From Parus major (Eukaryota; Chordata; Aves; Passeriformes; Paridae), in assembly GCF_001522545.3 (NCBI RefSeq), contig NC_031769.1, forward strand, positions 149,359,836 through 149,423,835: a stretch of DNA of 64,000 nt, read 5' to 3'. A program made the position numbers and the translations under genes. Position 1 is the first letter of the stretch, and every line of letters starts with the position of its first letter. Under the pieces are notes generated by a model that did not search any database, was not told the DNA's origin, and saw only the letters and a list, made by a program, of their open reading frames with translations. Positions 29,996 to 40,500 of the stretch are shown here, piece after piece.

Positions 29996-32842
29996 CTGAG
30001 GCAGAGAATCCAAGGTCAGTCACTGGAATGAGATGGAAACAGCACAGGGTTGGTGCCACCCCAGTTCTGCTCTCCAAGGAAACCCCAACAGCTCAATCCC
30101 AAAGTCTGGATCCCACAGAGTCAAGCTCATCTTTGATGAGGACCCATGTTGAAAAAAAGAAGGAAAATCCTTTAGCTCAGTCCCTGAAATTCTGTTGGAG
30201 GTGGAAAGTAAAAGACAATAAAAGGAAAAAAGAGGAAATTCCCTAAAACTGTTCAGGAATTCACCAGAGAGCTTCCACCATGACAATTAATAATAATAAT
30301 TAAGCACAGCAGAAAAGCAGGGTAAATTGAGATACCTCCCCCCTCTCCTCATGGAACAGCCAGACTCTCACAAATCCCTGTTTTCCCTAGAAACTCAAAA
30401 GGATGCAAGGAATAAAGGTCATATTCCTGGTCCACATCCATGAAAAATCTCCACAATGAGGAAAAAAACTCCTAGGATTTCCTCAAGGAGGTAAATAAAA
30501 ACCAATATGAAACATCCTGAAAACTTTTCTAGGAGTAGAAAACACTTGGAAAAACTCCCTATTTTACCAGGCTTTGCTGTGCCAAGCGCATTTGCAGTTG
30601 GGATGAAGCTCAGTTGGTACAGGAGAACATTCCCATTCCCAGCCAGCCTGGAGAAGACCTCACTCCTCACCCAGCTGCTTCCCTAAGGGAAATCCCCCCT
30701 CTCCCAGGAAAATCCTTTAAAGTCTCCCTCAGCCTGATTGGAAGCTTCCAGCCCAGGATGCATCCTGGGAAATGAAGCTTTAGCCCAAAAACTAAATTTT
30801 GGGAATGTCCTTCAACCAGCAACTCCTCAGCAAGGAGACCTGCGAAGCAGGGAAATACTTTGGACCAATCAAGTAGAGAATAGGGCCAAAAATAGGGATT
30901 TAAAAATAATCTGGAAAAACCTACTTGGCAGGAAATGTTTCCTCATTAATTGCATCATTAAATTAATCCCCAAATCCATCTTTTCTCAGCTGTCTCTCAT
31001 CCATCAGAGCTCCGTGGTTGGATGTGGAGGGGTCTGGGCACAAAGCCCAGATCCCACAGGATCCTACTGCCCATAACCCTCATCCTGAAACCCATCCTGC
31101 TCCTTTCCAGCCCTTTTCATGGGATGAGTCCATTGCTTCCACCTGCCCCTGATGTCATCAAGAACCTCATCCCAGCTGAGCCTCCCAATGTCCTCATCCA
31201 TCCCAAACCAGGTGTAAGCAGCACACCAGGGAAGGGAGTGGGGAATAGGGATAATGGGAAAAAGCTTTCCCCAATTTAGGGGAGAAAAGAAGGATCCAGG
31301 GAGGTCTCAGAGCCCCTTCCAGTGCCTAAAGGGGCTCCAGGAGAGCTGGAGAGGGACTTTTGGACAAGGAATGGAATGCCAGGACAAGGGGAATAGCTTT
31401 AAACCGGAATAGGACAGATTAGATGGGATATTAGGAAGGAATTCTTGGCTGTGAGGGGCTGGAATGGAATTCCCAGAGAAGCTGTGGCTGCCCCATCCCT
31501 GGAAATGTCCAAGGCCTTGGATCAACCTCTTCTAGTGGAAGGTCTCCCTGCTCTCTGTACTGGATGACCTTTCAAGCCCATTCCAACCCAAACCATGCTG
31601 TAATTCCAGGAAAACTCAAGGATTTGGGTGAATAAAGGGCACTGCTCCTTAAGGAATCCCCAGCCAGGATGAGTAGCGGGGCCTCGCATTCCCCTGGGAA
31701 GGTCCCGCCCGGTTGGCGGCCGGGGGTGGGAGCGGAAACCCCCGGAGGAAGGGTTGGATCTGGGAAAGCCTCTTTGATCCCTGTTGCACCATCCTGGGAA
31801 AAACACATCCAAGCCACCTTTCTGGCTGGATGAGTAGAGGTTGTCCAGGGATGGGAGCCAGCCCCGGGGAAGGGAGCAGGGAAGGACAATTTCAAGCCGG
31901 GGCTTGTTTGCTCTTGGCTGCATCCTTCCAAGGACAGCTTGGATTTGGATTTCTCCCATTTTCCCTGAATTCAATAAGATTTACTCAGCTTGGTGGAGGT
32001 TTCTCCTAAGTTTTCTATGTCCATGATGGGAGAAGATGGGTTTTGCAGGGATGTGAGATGGGAAAAAACCTGTCCTAGCCTGGAGCTGCTCCAGTTTGCT
32101 CCTCAATCCCACGCAAGCACAACCTGGGATAAATCCAGGTCTTTAAATAAAAAAAAGAGTTGGGATAAATCCACAGCTCTTTGCCATGAGGGGAATTAGA
32201 ATGGGATGGCTCCATCCGGAGCTCTTCTTGGGAAAAGTGGAGCACAAAGGGGGTTTGGCTCATCCTTAGGGAAAACCAGACTGGAATGAGATCCCTGCAT
32301 GGTTTGGAGACACCATAGCAGCTGTTGGGGGATGTATCCATGAAATATTCCAGATTAATCAGTAATTCCACTTTTCTAGTCCAGCCTTTCCTTTTGGATT
32401 GGAAAATCCTGGAGGAAGAGAAGCCCTTCCCTGTGATCACACAGTCATTGAAGCCCTGAGATGAGAAAAAATAACTGGGAAAGGGTGGAACAGGTTTAAT
32501 AAATGCAGTTATAAAATAACTCCACACCATATAAAACATTTAATGTATCTTGGGCAAATATTTTCCACCCAATAAACAGCTGGATTTGCATGGAATTCCC
32601 TGTGTCCCGCTGGTATGAATGGGATTTATCTCTCATTAATTTCATTGTGGCCCACATAAAGATTCAGGGTGCTTCTTGTGCTTAGTGACAAAGGTTCAGA
32701 GTGGGAATAGGGGGCAGGATTTGCCTGCAAAAAGGAATAAAGAGGATTTCATTTTATTTCTTCATTAATTTTTTATTATGTTTCATACTAAACTATGGTT
32801 TATACAGGACCAGCTACCATGGGTACAAGAGGGCAAGGGCAC
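29996..32842. other. Region between TOP1MT N-terminal exons and the shared promoter
   Basis: No exon is certain here. A possible minus exon near 30578-30655 has an acceptor TCTTCTCCAG and donor GTAAAA but no conserved motif. A small CpG-rich patch at 31674-31750 could be a promoter. One CR1 lies at 31283-31620, and the duplicated block begins at 31480. TOP1MT's true first exon is probably in this interval or at the CpG island. Confidence 0.4.
31283..31620 (+). mobile_element. CR1 fragment crossing the start of the duplicated block
   Basis: GAAGGATCCAGGGAGGTCTC through GAATTCCCAGAGAAGCTGTG to AACCCAAACCATGCTGTAAT. The block shared with 36865-42248 begins inside it, at 31480. Confidence 0.88.
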
Positions 32843-33225
32843 AGCAGCCCAGATGTTGAGGAGAGGAGGGGGGGAGCCCTGGGGAGGGGCAGAATGAGGG
32901 AGGGACCGCCCAGATGTGGCCGGGGGCGTGAAGGAGTACACCTGCTTAGAAGTTGAGTAGCCCAGATGTGGCTGGGATGGGGACGGGGGCTCCTTGTGGT
33001 AGGTGGGGTCATCCAGATGTGGCCGGGCTGGGAACAGACAAGCACCCAGATGTGAGGCAGGGAGTGGGGACAGGCCCAGATGTGGCTGGAATTGGGAAAG
33101 TGGCCTGGCTGGAATCGGGGGTGGTCCAGATGTGACCGGGGTGGGGAAGGTGCCCTTTGTTTTAGCTGGGACCATCCAGATGTGTCCGGACTGGGATCAG
33201 AGCCCACCCAGATGTGGACCCGGGA
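32843..33225 (+). repeat. E-box minisatellite next to the promoter (copy A)
   Basis: Nine same-strand copies of CCAGATGTG or a close variant, starting near 32849, 32910, 32962, 33013, 33046, 33076, 33126, 33176 and 33208. They lie in a degenerate G-rich unit of 30-60 bp (core CCCAGATGTGGCTGGGATGG). CAGATG is a CANNTG E-box. Confidence 0.85.
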
Positions 33226-33240
33226 GGGGGGACCCCAGTC

Positions 33241-33560
33241 CAGCCGCGGCTGTGGGCGGGGCTTGTAGCCCCGCCCCTTAGTGACGTCACCCGCGTTCTA
33301 ATTCCCACCGTTGCCACAGGCAACGGACCCTCCGCTCCTCCCCCCGCCGCCTCTCCCAATCCCGCGCTTCTATTGGGCAGAATCGCTGTCCGTCATCGGT
33401 GCAACGCTCTCTCATTGGTTTTGTTGCGGCTAAGCTCCGCCCCCCCGCCCTGCTTATGCCCCGCGCTCGGCGGAGCCGCCGCGATCGCTCTGGGGCTGGC
33501 GGGGCCTGAGGGGGCGCCGGGGGTGAGCGGGGGCACGGCCGGAGGGTCCCGGGGCACCCC
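33241..33560. promoter_or_regulatory. CpG-island promoter between TOP1MT and RHPN1 (copy A)
   Basis: GC-rich and CpG-dense. It holds GC boxes GGGCGGGG (33254-33261) and CCCCGCCCC (33270-33278), a consensus CRE TGACGTCA (33282-33289), a palindromic RFX-type X-box GTTGCC-ACA-GGCAAC (33310-33324) and inverted CCAAT boxes ATTGG (33372-33376, 33414-33418). No clear TATA box. A donor GCCGGGG/GTGAGC at 33522/33523 could end a noncoding first exon of RHPN1 that splices to 34390. TOP1MT runs the other way, so the island may serve both genes. Confidence 0.75.
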
Positions 33561-33714
33561 GGGGTGGGGTTGTCGGTCGGCGGGGTTCGCCTCTGGAAGG
33601 AAGCTCGGGGGGGTCCCCTTAGCTGGAGTGTCTCTAGGAGGGGGATTTTGGGGGCGTTTACGCTGTGAAGGGAAGGGGGGGTTTAACCTCCCGCCCCATC
33701 TGGGGCCGCCGTAC

Positions 33715-34175
33715 AAGGTGGGTTTAAACTCCCTGTATTTAGGGTAGCTCTGAAAAGGGGTTTTGGAAGGGTTTAAACTTCCCCCCCCCCCGTTTTGGGA
33801 TAGCTCTGCAAAGAGAGTTTGGGGGGTTTCCCCCCCAGTTTGGGGTAGCCCTGTAAAGGGGTTTTCAGAGGGTTTGACTCCCTCCCTATCCCAAATCCCT
33901 CTGTTTAAACACCCCCATCCCATTTGGAGTAACTCTTGTAAAAAGAGTTTGTAGGGGTTTAAACACCCCCTTAATTGGGGTATCTCTACCAGGGGAGTTT
34001 GGTGGGGTTAAACTCCCTTTTCCCTGATCTAGAATAGCTCTTCCAAGCGGGTTTTGGGGGGTTTAAACATCCCCCGTTTATGGTCTGGTGGGATTTAACA
34101 TCCCCCTACCCGGGGTAGCTTTACAAAGGGGGTCTGTGGGGTTTGTGTCCCCTTTTGACCTAAATTATTTCTGCT
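33715..34175. repeat. GTTTAAAC minisatellite in RHPN1 5' intron (copy A)
   Basis: About eight degenerate units of roughly 45-70 bp. Each has a GTTTAAAC or TTTAA core followed by C-rich sequence, then GGGTAGCTCT and AAAGGGGTTT. The core is an 8-bp palindrome flanked by G runs on one side and C runs on the other, so units can fold back. A last GTTTAAAC lies near 34263. Confidence 0.8.
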
Positions 34176-34413
34176 AGGGGGGAAGCTGTGGGCTCACATC
34201 TGGCCAGATGTTGAGTGCAGGGGGCTTTGCGACAGAGCAGAGAAGGGTTTGAGGAGGGGGGGTTTAAACCCCCACTTAGGACAGGCCTGGGATCTGGACC
34301 CCTGTGGGACTAAAGGAGGGGTCGCCGAGCCCCCGAACCCCACTGCGAGCTCAAGCAGGAGCCCCCCAGCTCCAGCCCCCCATTCCCAGCCTGTGGATGT
34401 GGCATCCCTGGAG

Positions 34414-34506
34414 ATGATGATGCCCCCCGAGGAGGAGAGCCCGGATGGGGACGGGGACGGTGGCCTTGTCCTCCTACACGGCCCGAAGAGCGGCAGCACA
34501 CGGAAG
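34414..34506 (+). CDS. RHPN1: RHPN1 coding exon 1 (copy A)
   Basis: Begins at the first of three consecutive ATGs (34414, 34417, 34420): [20 protein letters not shown], then [11 protein letters not shown], and ends in phase 0 at GTGAGG. A pyrimidine-rich acceptor CCCATTCCCAG at 34389 suggests the exon starts at 34390 with 24 bases of UTR. The acidic N-terminus is poorly conserved, so identity rests on frame, position and CpG-island context. Confidence 0.7.
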
Positions 34507-37500
34507 GTGAGGATGGGATGGGCTGGGCTGGCCCCGTATCCCTGTCCCATCCATAGGGATGGCTGGCTGTCCCCATGGATGGGGGCACGGGGACATCCAG
34601 CCCCGCTAGGGGTGGAAATGTTGTCGCTGCCCCATAAACAGCCCTAAACAACTCCCAGCTCCCTAAAACTCCACTGCCGAATCCCATCTTTTATGTTGGC
34701 TCCATCCCCAAGCCTTCCCTGAGCCTGCTTTTCACCTAATTCACTGATATTTTGGCTTTTTTCCTCCTTCTTGCCCGCGGGAAGCTGATCCAGCCTGGTG
34801 TTCCCTGTCTGGCCCCTCGCTCCCACAGGTGCTGGGCAAGGTGGTGCTTCCTGAGGAGTTTTTTTTCCTTTGGATCTGCTCCCAAGGAAAGTCGGGATGT
34901 GCGGGAGAGATGGGGCTGACTGCTCTGCCGGTATCGTCGTTTAATTAGGAACAAGTAGGATGGAATCAGTGGGATTTGTCCTCAGGCTCCTGATTGCTTG
35001 GAGTCAGAGAGGTTTTAGGGAGCAAGAAAATGTGGAAAACATTCATTTTGGGGTCTATTTAAGCATTTTTCCTATTAGTTTTGCCTTTTGAGGTCTAATG
35101 GGCTAAACCAGCAGCGAGTTCACTGCATAATCTGAGCGCTTCTTGCAAAAAGTCCCAAAACCAAAAACACCCCTAAAATAAATCCCAAATAACCAAGAAA
35201 GCCAAACTCAGCCAAGCTCTGGAAGGGATTTTTTTTTTCCCCCCTGGAACAATCTGATCTGGAGTCACTTGAGCCTGGGCTGCAGCTCAAGAGGTTGCAA
35301 CCTTAAACCAGGTCGGGGTTTAACTCAGAGCCTTGTCTAAAGAGCAGGTGCTGCTCGTGAGGGAAGATTAACAGGAGGGATTTGGGAATTTTTTTTCCCC
35401 ATTTTTTTCTCTTTGGGTCTGGAGCACAAAGAAAAACGTGGAAAATATTGTCATGCTTTGGAGGGACAACTGGGCAGGGCATCAGCAGCCTCTGTCATAA
35501 TATGATTATTTTTTAATTAAAGCAGCAGAACACCTGATCAGCTCTGTTACTTTATTGTTATTGTTATTTAAAAGAAATTATCAATGCAGCCTTTTTCCTG
35601 CTGTTTTTATCACCCTGACATCAGGAGCGTGGATCCATATTTTTTCCCTTGCAGGGGATCATGAATGCTGCTGAAAAAGTTACTTTTAATCCTTTTATTT
35701 TGCCAAGTTTTCTGTCCTAGGAGTGAAGACTTAAATCACCTGTTCCCCGCTAGCACCTTGTCCTGACTGTGCCTTCCCCACCTCCTCAGGGCACTTCCAC
35801 CCTCCTAAAATTCAATTTTTAGCTGCAGTTTGTGCTGTCTAAAATCCCCAATCCCCCAGATTTTTTATTCCCACCCCTGGGTTTATTTTTTCCTTCCTCT
35901 TGCTGACTGTATGAACCACCAGTGAGGCCACTTGGGAAATTTAAAACCTTAATCCTCCCCTCATTTGTTCAAAGGCTCTGTGATGTAACCATATTCTCAA
36001 TAAAAGGTTTTAGAGGTTTTAGCTGCTCCTGTCTCCCACAGAAACCCAGCTTGGAGCCAGGGTGCTCCATGAGATTAATTCCATGATAGGGAATTTCCTA
36101 TATAAATAGATTTTTTCAGAGAGTAAAAACCCACTTCTTGTCATTTCCCTCTTGTCTTATAACGGCTCATTAATTTCTTAAATGCTTCTGGCTGGGAAAA
36201 AGGAAGGAAATTCTGGATAACCCTGGAAAAAAAAAAAAAAAAGGAGAATTTCCAAGCTTGTTTTTGTGTGTGCAGTGATTCCCTGGCTTTTGTTTTCCTC
36301 TCTGTCCCACAGGATAATGTGGATAAAGCAGGGTCACTTGGCCAGTTCTACTGTGCTGGCCTGACTCAAAAACTTGTGGATTCCAAAGAGGAATAAAAAT
36401 TCCAGCTGACAGCTCTGGCTCTGTGAAAATGCTTTAAAGACCGGTGTGGTTCTGGAATGAAAACAGGTGCTCAGAGTTATCCTGTTGCAGGCTTTCCAGC
36501 TGCTGGATCATCTGTGCTCTTGGAAACTTCCTGTTTGGAGGGAAAACTCTAGTGTTAGGAAGTGCTGGTGCTGCTAAGAGGGCATGGAAATAAATCCCTG
36601 ATGTTTTGGGTTTTTGTTGGAGCAGGAGACGTTGTTGGTGTTTGGTGGGAGAAATTTATGGGGTTGAGGTTGGAGCCGCAGACCACGGGGCCCAATGGAT
36701 GGGGTTGGGATCATGGATTGTGGTCCAGTCCTGAGGTCCAACAGCAGAAGGATCTGGAGCTGCTGGAGAAGGTCCAGAGGAGGCCATGGAAATGTTCCAA
36801 AGGCTGGAGCCCCTCTGCTCTGGAGCCAGGCTGGGAGAGCTGGGAATGTCCAGCCTGGAGAAGNAGCTGTGGCTGCCCCATCCCTGGAAATGTCCAAGGC
36901 CTTGGATCAACCTCTTCTAGTGGAAGGTCTCCCTGCTCTCTGTACTGGATGACCTTTCAAGCCCATTCCAACCCAAACCATGCTGTAATTCCAGGAAAAC
37001 TCAAGGATTTGGGTGAATAAAGGGCACTGCTCCTTAAGGAATCCCCAGCCAGGATGAGTAGCGGGGCCTCGCATTCCCCTGGGAAGGTCCCGCCCGGTTG
37101 GCGGCCGGGGGTGGGAGCGGAAACCCCCGGAGGAAGGGTTGGATCTGGGAAAGCCTCTTTGATCCCTGTTGCACCATCCTGGGAAAAACACATCCAAGCC
37201 ACCTTTCTGGCTGGATGAGTAGAGGTTGTCCAGGGATGGGAGCCAGCCCCGGGGAAGGGAGCAGGGAAGGACAATTTCAAGCCGGGGCTTGTTTGCTCTT
37301 GGCTGCATCCTTCCAAGGACAGCTTGGATTTGGATTTCTCCCATTTTCCCTGAATTCAATAAGATTTACTCAGCTTGGTGGAGGTTTCTCCTAAGTTTTC
37401 TATGTCCATGATGGGAGAAGATGGGTTTTGCAGGGATGTGAGATGGGAAAAAACCTGTCCTAGCCTGGAGCTGCTCCAGTTTGCTCCTCAATCCCACGCA

Positions 37501-40500
37501 AGCACAACCTGGGATAAATCCAGGTCTTTAAATAAAAAAAAGAGTTGGGATAAATCCACAGCTCTTTGCCATGAGGGGAATTAGAATGGGATGGCTCCAT
37601 CCGGAGCTCTTCTTGGGAAAAGTGGAGCACAAAGGGGGTTTGGCTCATCCTTAGGGAAAACCAGACTGGAATGAGATCCCTGCATGGTTTGGAGACACCA
37701 TAGCAGCTGTTGGGGGATGTATCCATGAAATATTCCAGATTAATCAGTAATTCCACTTTTCTAGTCCAGCCTTTCCTTTTGGATTGGAAAATCCTGGAGG
37801 AAGAGAAGCCCTTCCCTGTGATCACACAGTCATTGAAGCCCTGAGATGAGAAAAAATAACTGGGAAAGGGTGGAACAGGTTTAATAAATGCAGTTATAAA
37901 ATAACTCCACACCATATAAAACATTTAATGTATCTTGGGCAAATATTTTCCACCCAATAAACAGCTGGATTTGCATGGAATTCCCTGTGTCCCGCTGGTA
38001 TGAATGGGATTTATCTCTCATTAATTTCATTGTGGCCCACATAAAGATTCAGGGTGCTTCTTGTGCTTAGTGACAAAGGTTCAGAGTGGGAATATGGGAC
38101 AGGATTTGCCTGCAAAAAGGAATAAAGAGGATTTCATTTTATTTCTTCATTAATTTTTTATTATGTTTCATACTAAACTATGGTTTATACAGGACCAGCT
38201 ACCATGGGTACAAGAGGGCAAGGGCACAGCAGCCCAGATGTTGAGGAGAGGAGGGGGGGAGCCCTGGGGAGGGGCAGAATGAGGGAGGGACCGCCCAGAT
38301 GTGGCCGGGGGCGTGAAGGAGTACACCTGCTTAGAAGTTGAGTAGCCCAGATGTGGCTGGGATGGGGACGGGGGCTCCTTGTGGTAGGTGGGGTCATCCA
38401 GATGTGGCCGGGCTGGGAACAGACAAGCACCCAGATGTGAGGCAGGGAGTGGGGACAGGCCCAGATGTGGCTGGAATTGGGAAAGTGGCCTGGCTGGAAT
38501 CGGGGGTGGTCCAGATGTGACCGGGGTGGGGAAGGTGCCCTTTGTTTTAGCTGGGACCATCCAGATGTGTCCGGACTGGGATCAGAGCCCACCCAGATGT
38601 GGACCCGGGAGGGGGGACCCCAGTCCAGCCGCGGCTGTGGGCGGGGCTTGTAGCCCCGCCCCTTAGTGACGTCACCCGCGTTCTAATTCCCACCGTTGCC
38701 ACAGGCAACGGACCCTCCGCTCCTCCCCCCGCCGCCTCTCCCAATCCCGCGCTTCTATTGGGCAGAATCGCTGTCCGTCATCGGTGCAACGCTCTCTCAT
38801 TGGTTTTGTTGCGGCTAAGCTCCGCCCCCCCGCCCTGCTTATGCCCCGCGCTCGGCGGAGCCGCCGCGATCGCTCTGGGGCTGGCGGGGCCTGAGGGGGC
38901 GCCGGGGGTGAGCGGGGGCACGGCCGGAGGGTCCCGGGGCACCCCGGGGTGGGGTTGTCGGTCGGCGGGGTTCGCCTCTGGAAGGAAGCTCGGGGGGGTC
39001 CCCTTAGCTGGAGTGTCTCTAGGAGGGGGATTTTGGGGGCGTTTACGCTGTGAAGGGAAGGGGGGGTTTAACCTCCCGCCCCATCTGGGGCCGCCGTACA
39101 AGGTGGGTTTAAACTCCCTGTATTTAGGGTAGCTCTGAAAAGGGGTTTTGGAAGGGTTTAAACTTCCCCCCCCCCCGTTTTGGGATAGCTCTGCAAAGAG
39201 AGTTTGGGGGGTTTCCCCCCCAGTTTGGGGTAGCCCTGTAAAGGGGTTTTCAGAGGGTTTGACTCCCTCCCTATCCCAAATCCCTCTGTTTAAACACCCC
39301 CATCCCATTTGGAGTAACTCTTGTAAAAAGAGTTTGTAGGGGTTTAAACACCCCCTTAATTGGGGTATCTCTACCAGGGGAGTTTGGTGGGGTTAAACTC
39401 CCTTTTCCCTGATCTAGAATAGCTCTTCCAAGCGGGTTTTGGGGGGTTTAAACATCCCCCGTTTATGGTCTGGTGGGATTTAACATCCCCCTACCCGGGG
39501 TAGCTTTACAAAGGGGGTCTGTGGGGTTTGTGTCCCCTTTTGACCTAAATTATTTCTGCTAGGGGGGAAGCTGTGGGCTCACATCTGGCCAGATGTTGAG
39601 TGCAGGGGGCTTTGCGACAGAGCAGAGAAGGGTTTGAGGAGGGGGGGTTTAAACCCCCACTTAGGACAGGCCTGGGATCTGGACCCCTGTGGGACTAAAG
39701 GAGGGGTCGCCGAGCCCCCGAACCCCACTGCGAGCTCAAGCAGGAGCCCCCCAGCTCCAGCCCCCCATTCCCAGCCTGTGGATGTGGCATCCCTGGAGAT
39801 GATGATGCCCCCCGAGGAGGAGAGCCCGGATGGGGACGGGGACGGTGGCCTTGTCCTCCTACACGGCCCGAAGAGCGGCAGCACACGGAAGGTGAGGATG
39901 GGATGGGCTGGGCTGGCCCCGTATCCCTGTCCCATCCATAGGGATGGCTGGCTGTCCCCATGGATGGGGGCACGGGGACATCCAGCCCCGCTAGGGGTGG
40001 AAATGTTGTCGCTGCCCCATAAACAGCCCTAAACAACTCCCAGCTCCCTAAAACTCCACTGCCGAATCCCATCTTTTATGTTGGCTCCATCCCCAAGCCT
40101 TCCCTGAGCCTGCTTTTCACCTAATTCACTGATATTTTGGCTTTTTTCCTCCTTCTTGCCCGCGGGAAGCTGATCCAGCCTGGTGTTCCCTGTCTGGCCC
40201 CTCGCTCCCACAGGTGCTGGGCAAGGTGGTGCTTCCTGAGGAGTTTTTTTTCCTTTGGATCTGCTCCCAAGGAAAGTCGGGATGTGCGGGAGAGATGGGG
40301 CTGACTGCTCTGCCGGTATCGTCGTTTAATTAGGAACAAGTAGGATGGAATCAGTGGGATTTGTCCTCAGGCTCCTGATTGCTTGGAGTCAGAGAGGTTT
40401 TAGGGAGCAAGAAAATGTGGAAAACATTCATTTTGGGGTCTATTTAAGCATTTTTCCTATTAGTTTTGCCTTTTGAGGTCTAATGGGCTAAACCAGCAGC

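Larger units (their letters stand above)
31480..36863. repeat. Duplicated block, copy A (5,384 bp)
   Basis: The same sequence recurs at a constant offset of 5,385 bases (36865-42248), separated only by the N at 36864. It contains the CpG-island promoter, both minisatellites and RHPN1 coding exon 1. It starts mid-CR1 at AGCTGTGGCTGCCCCATCCC and stops mid-CR1 at AGCCTGGAGAAG. Confidence 0.95.

Noticed and set aside
31660..31710. Plus-strand ATG start reading [11 protein letters not shown] near the CpG patch
   Set aside because: No good donor or partner exon on the plus strand, and it lies on the TOP1MT side. Insufficient support.
31522..31974. 150-codon minus frame and its exact copy at 36907-37359
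   Set aside because: The duplication explains the repeat. The frame overlaps CR1 and a CpG patch and has no splice or homology support.
33214..33747. 177-codon plus frame over the CpG island and the 176-codon minus frame opposite
   Set aside because: Open frames in GC-rich DNA with few stops. They cover promoter elements and a minisatellite, with no protein motif.
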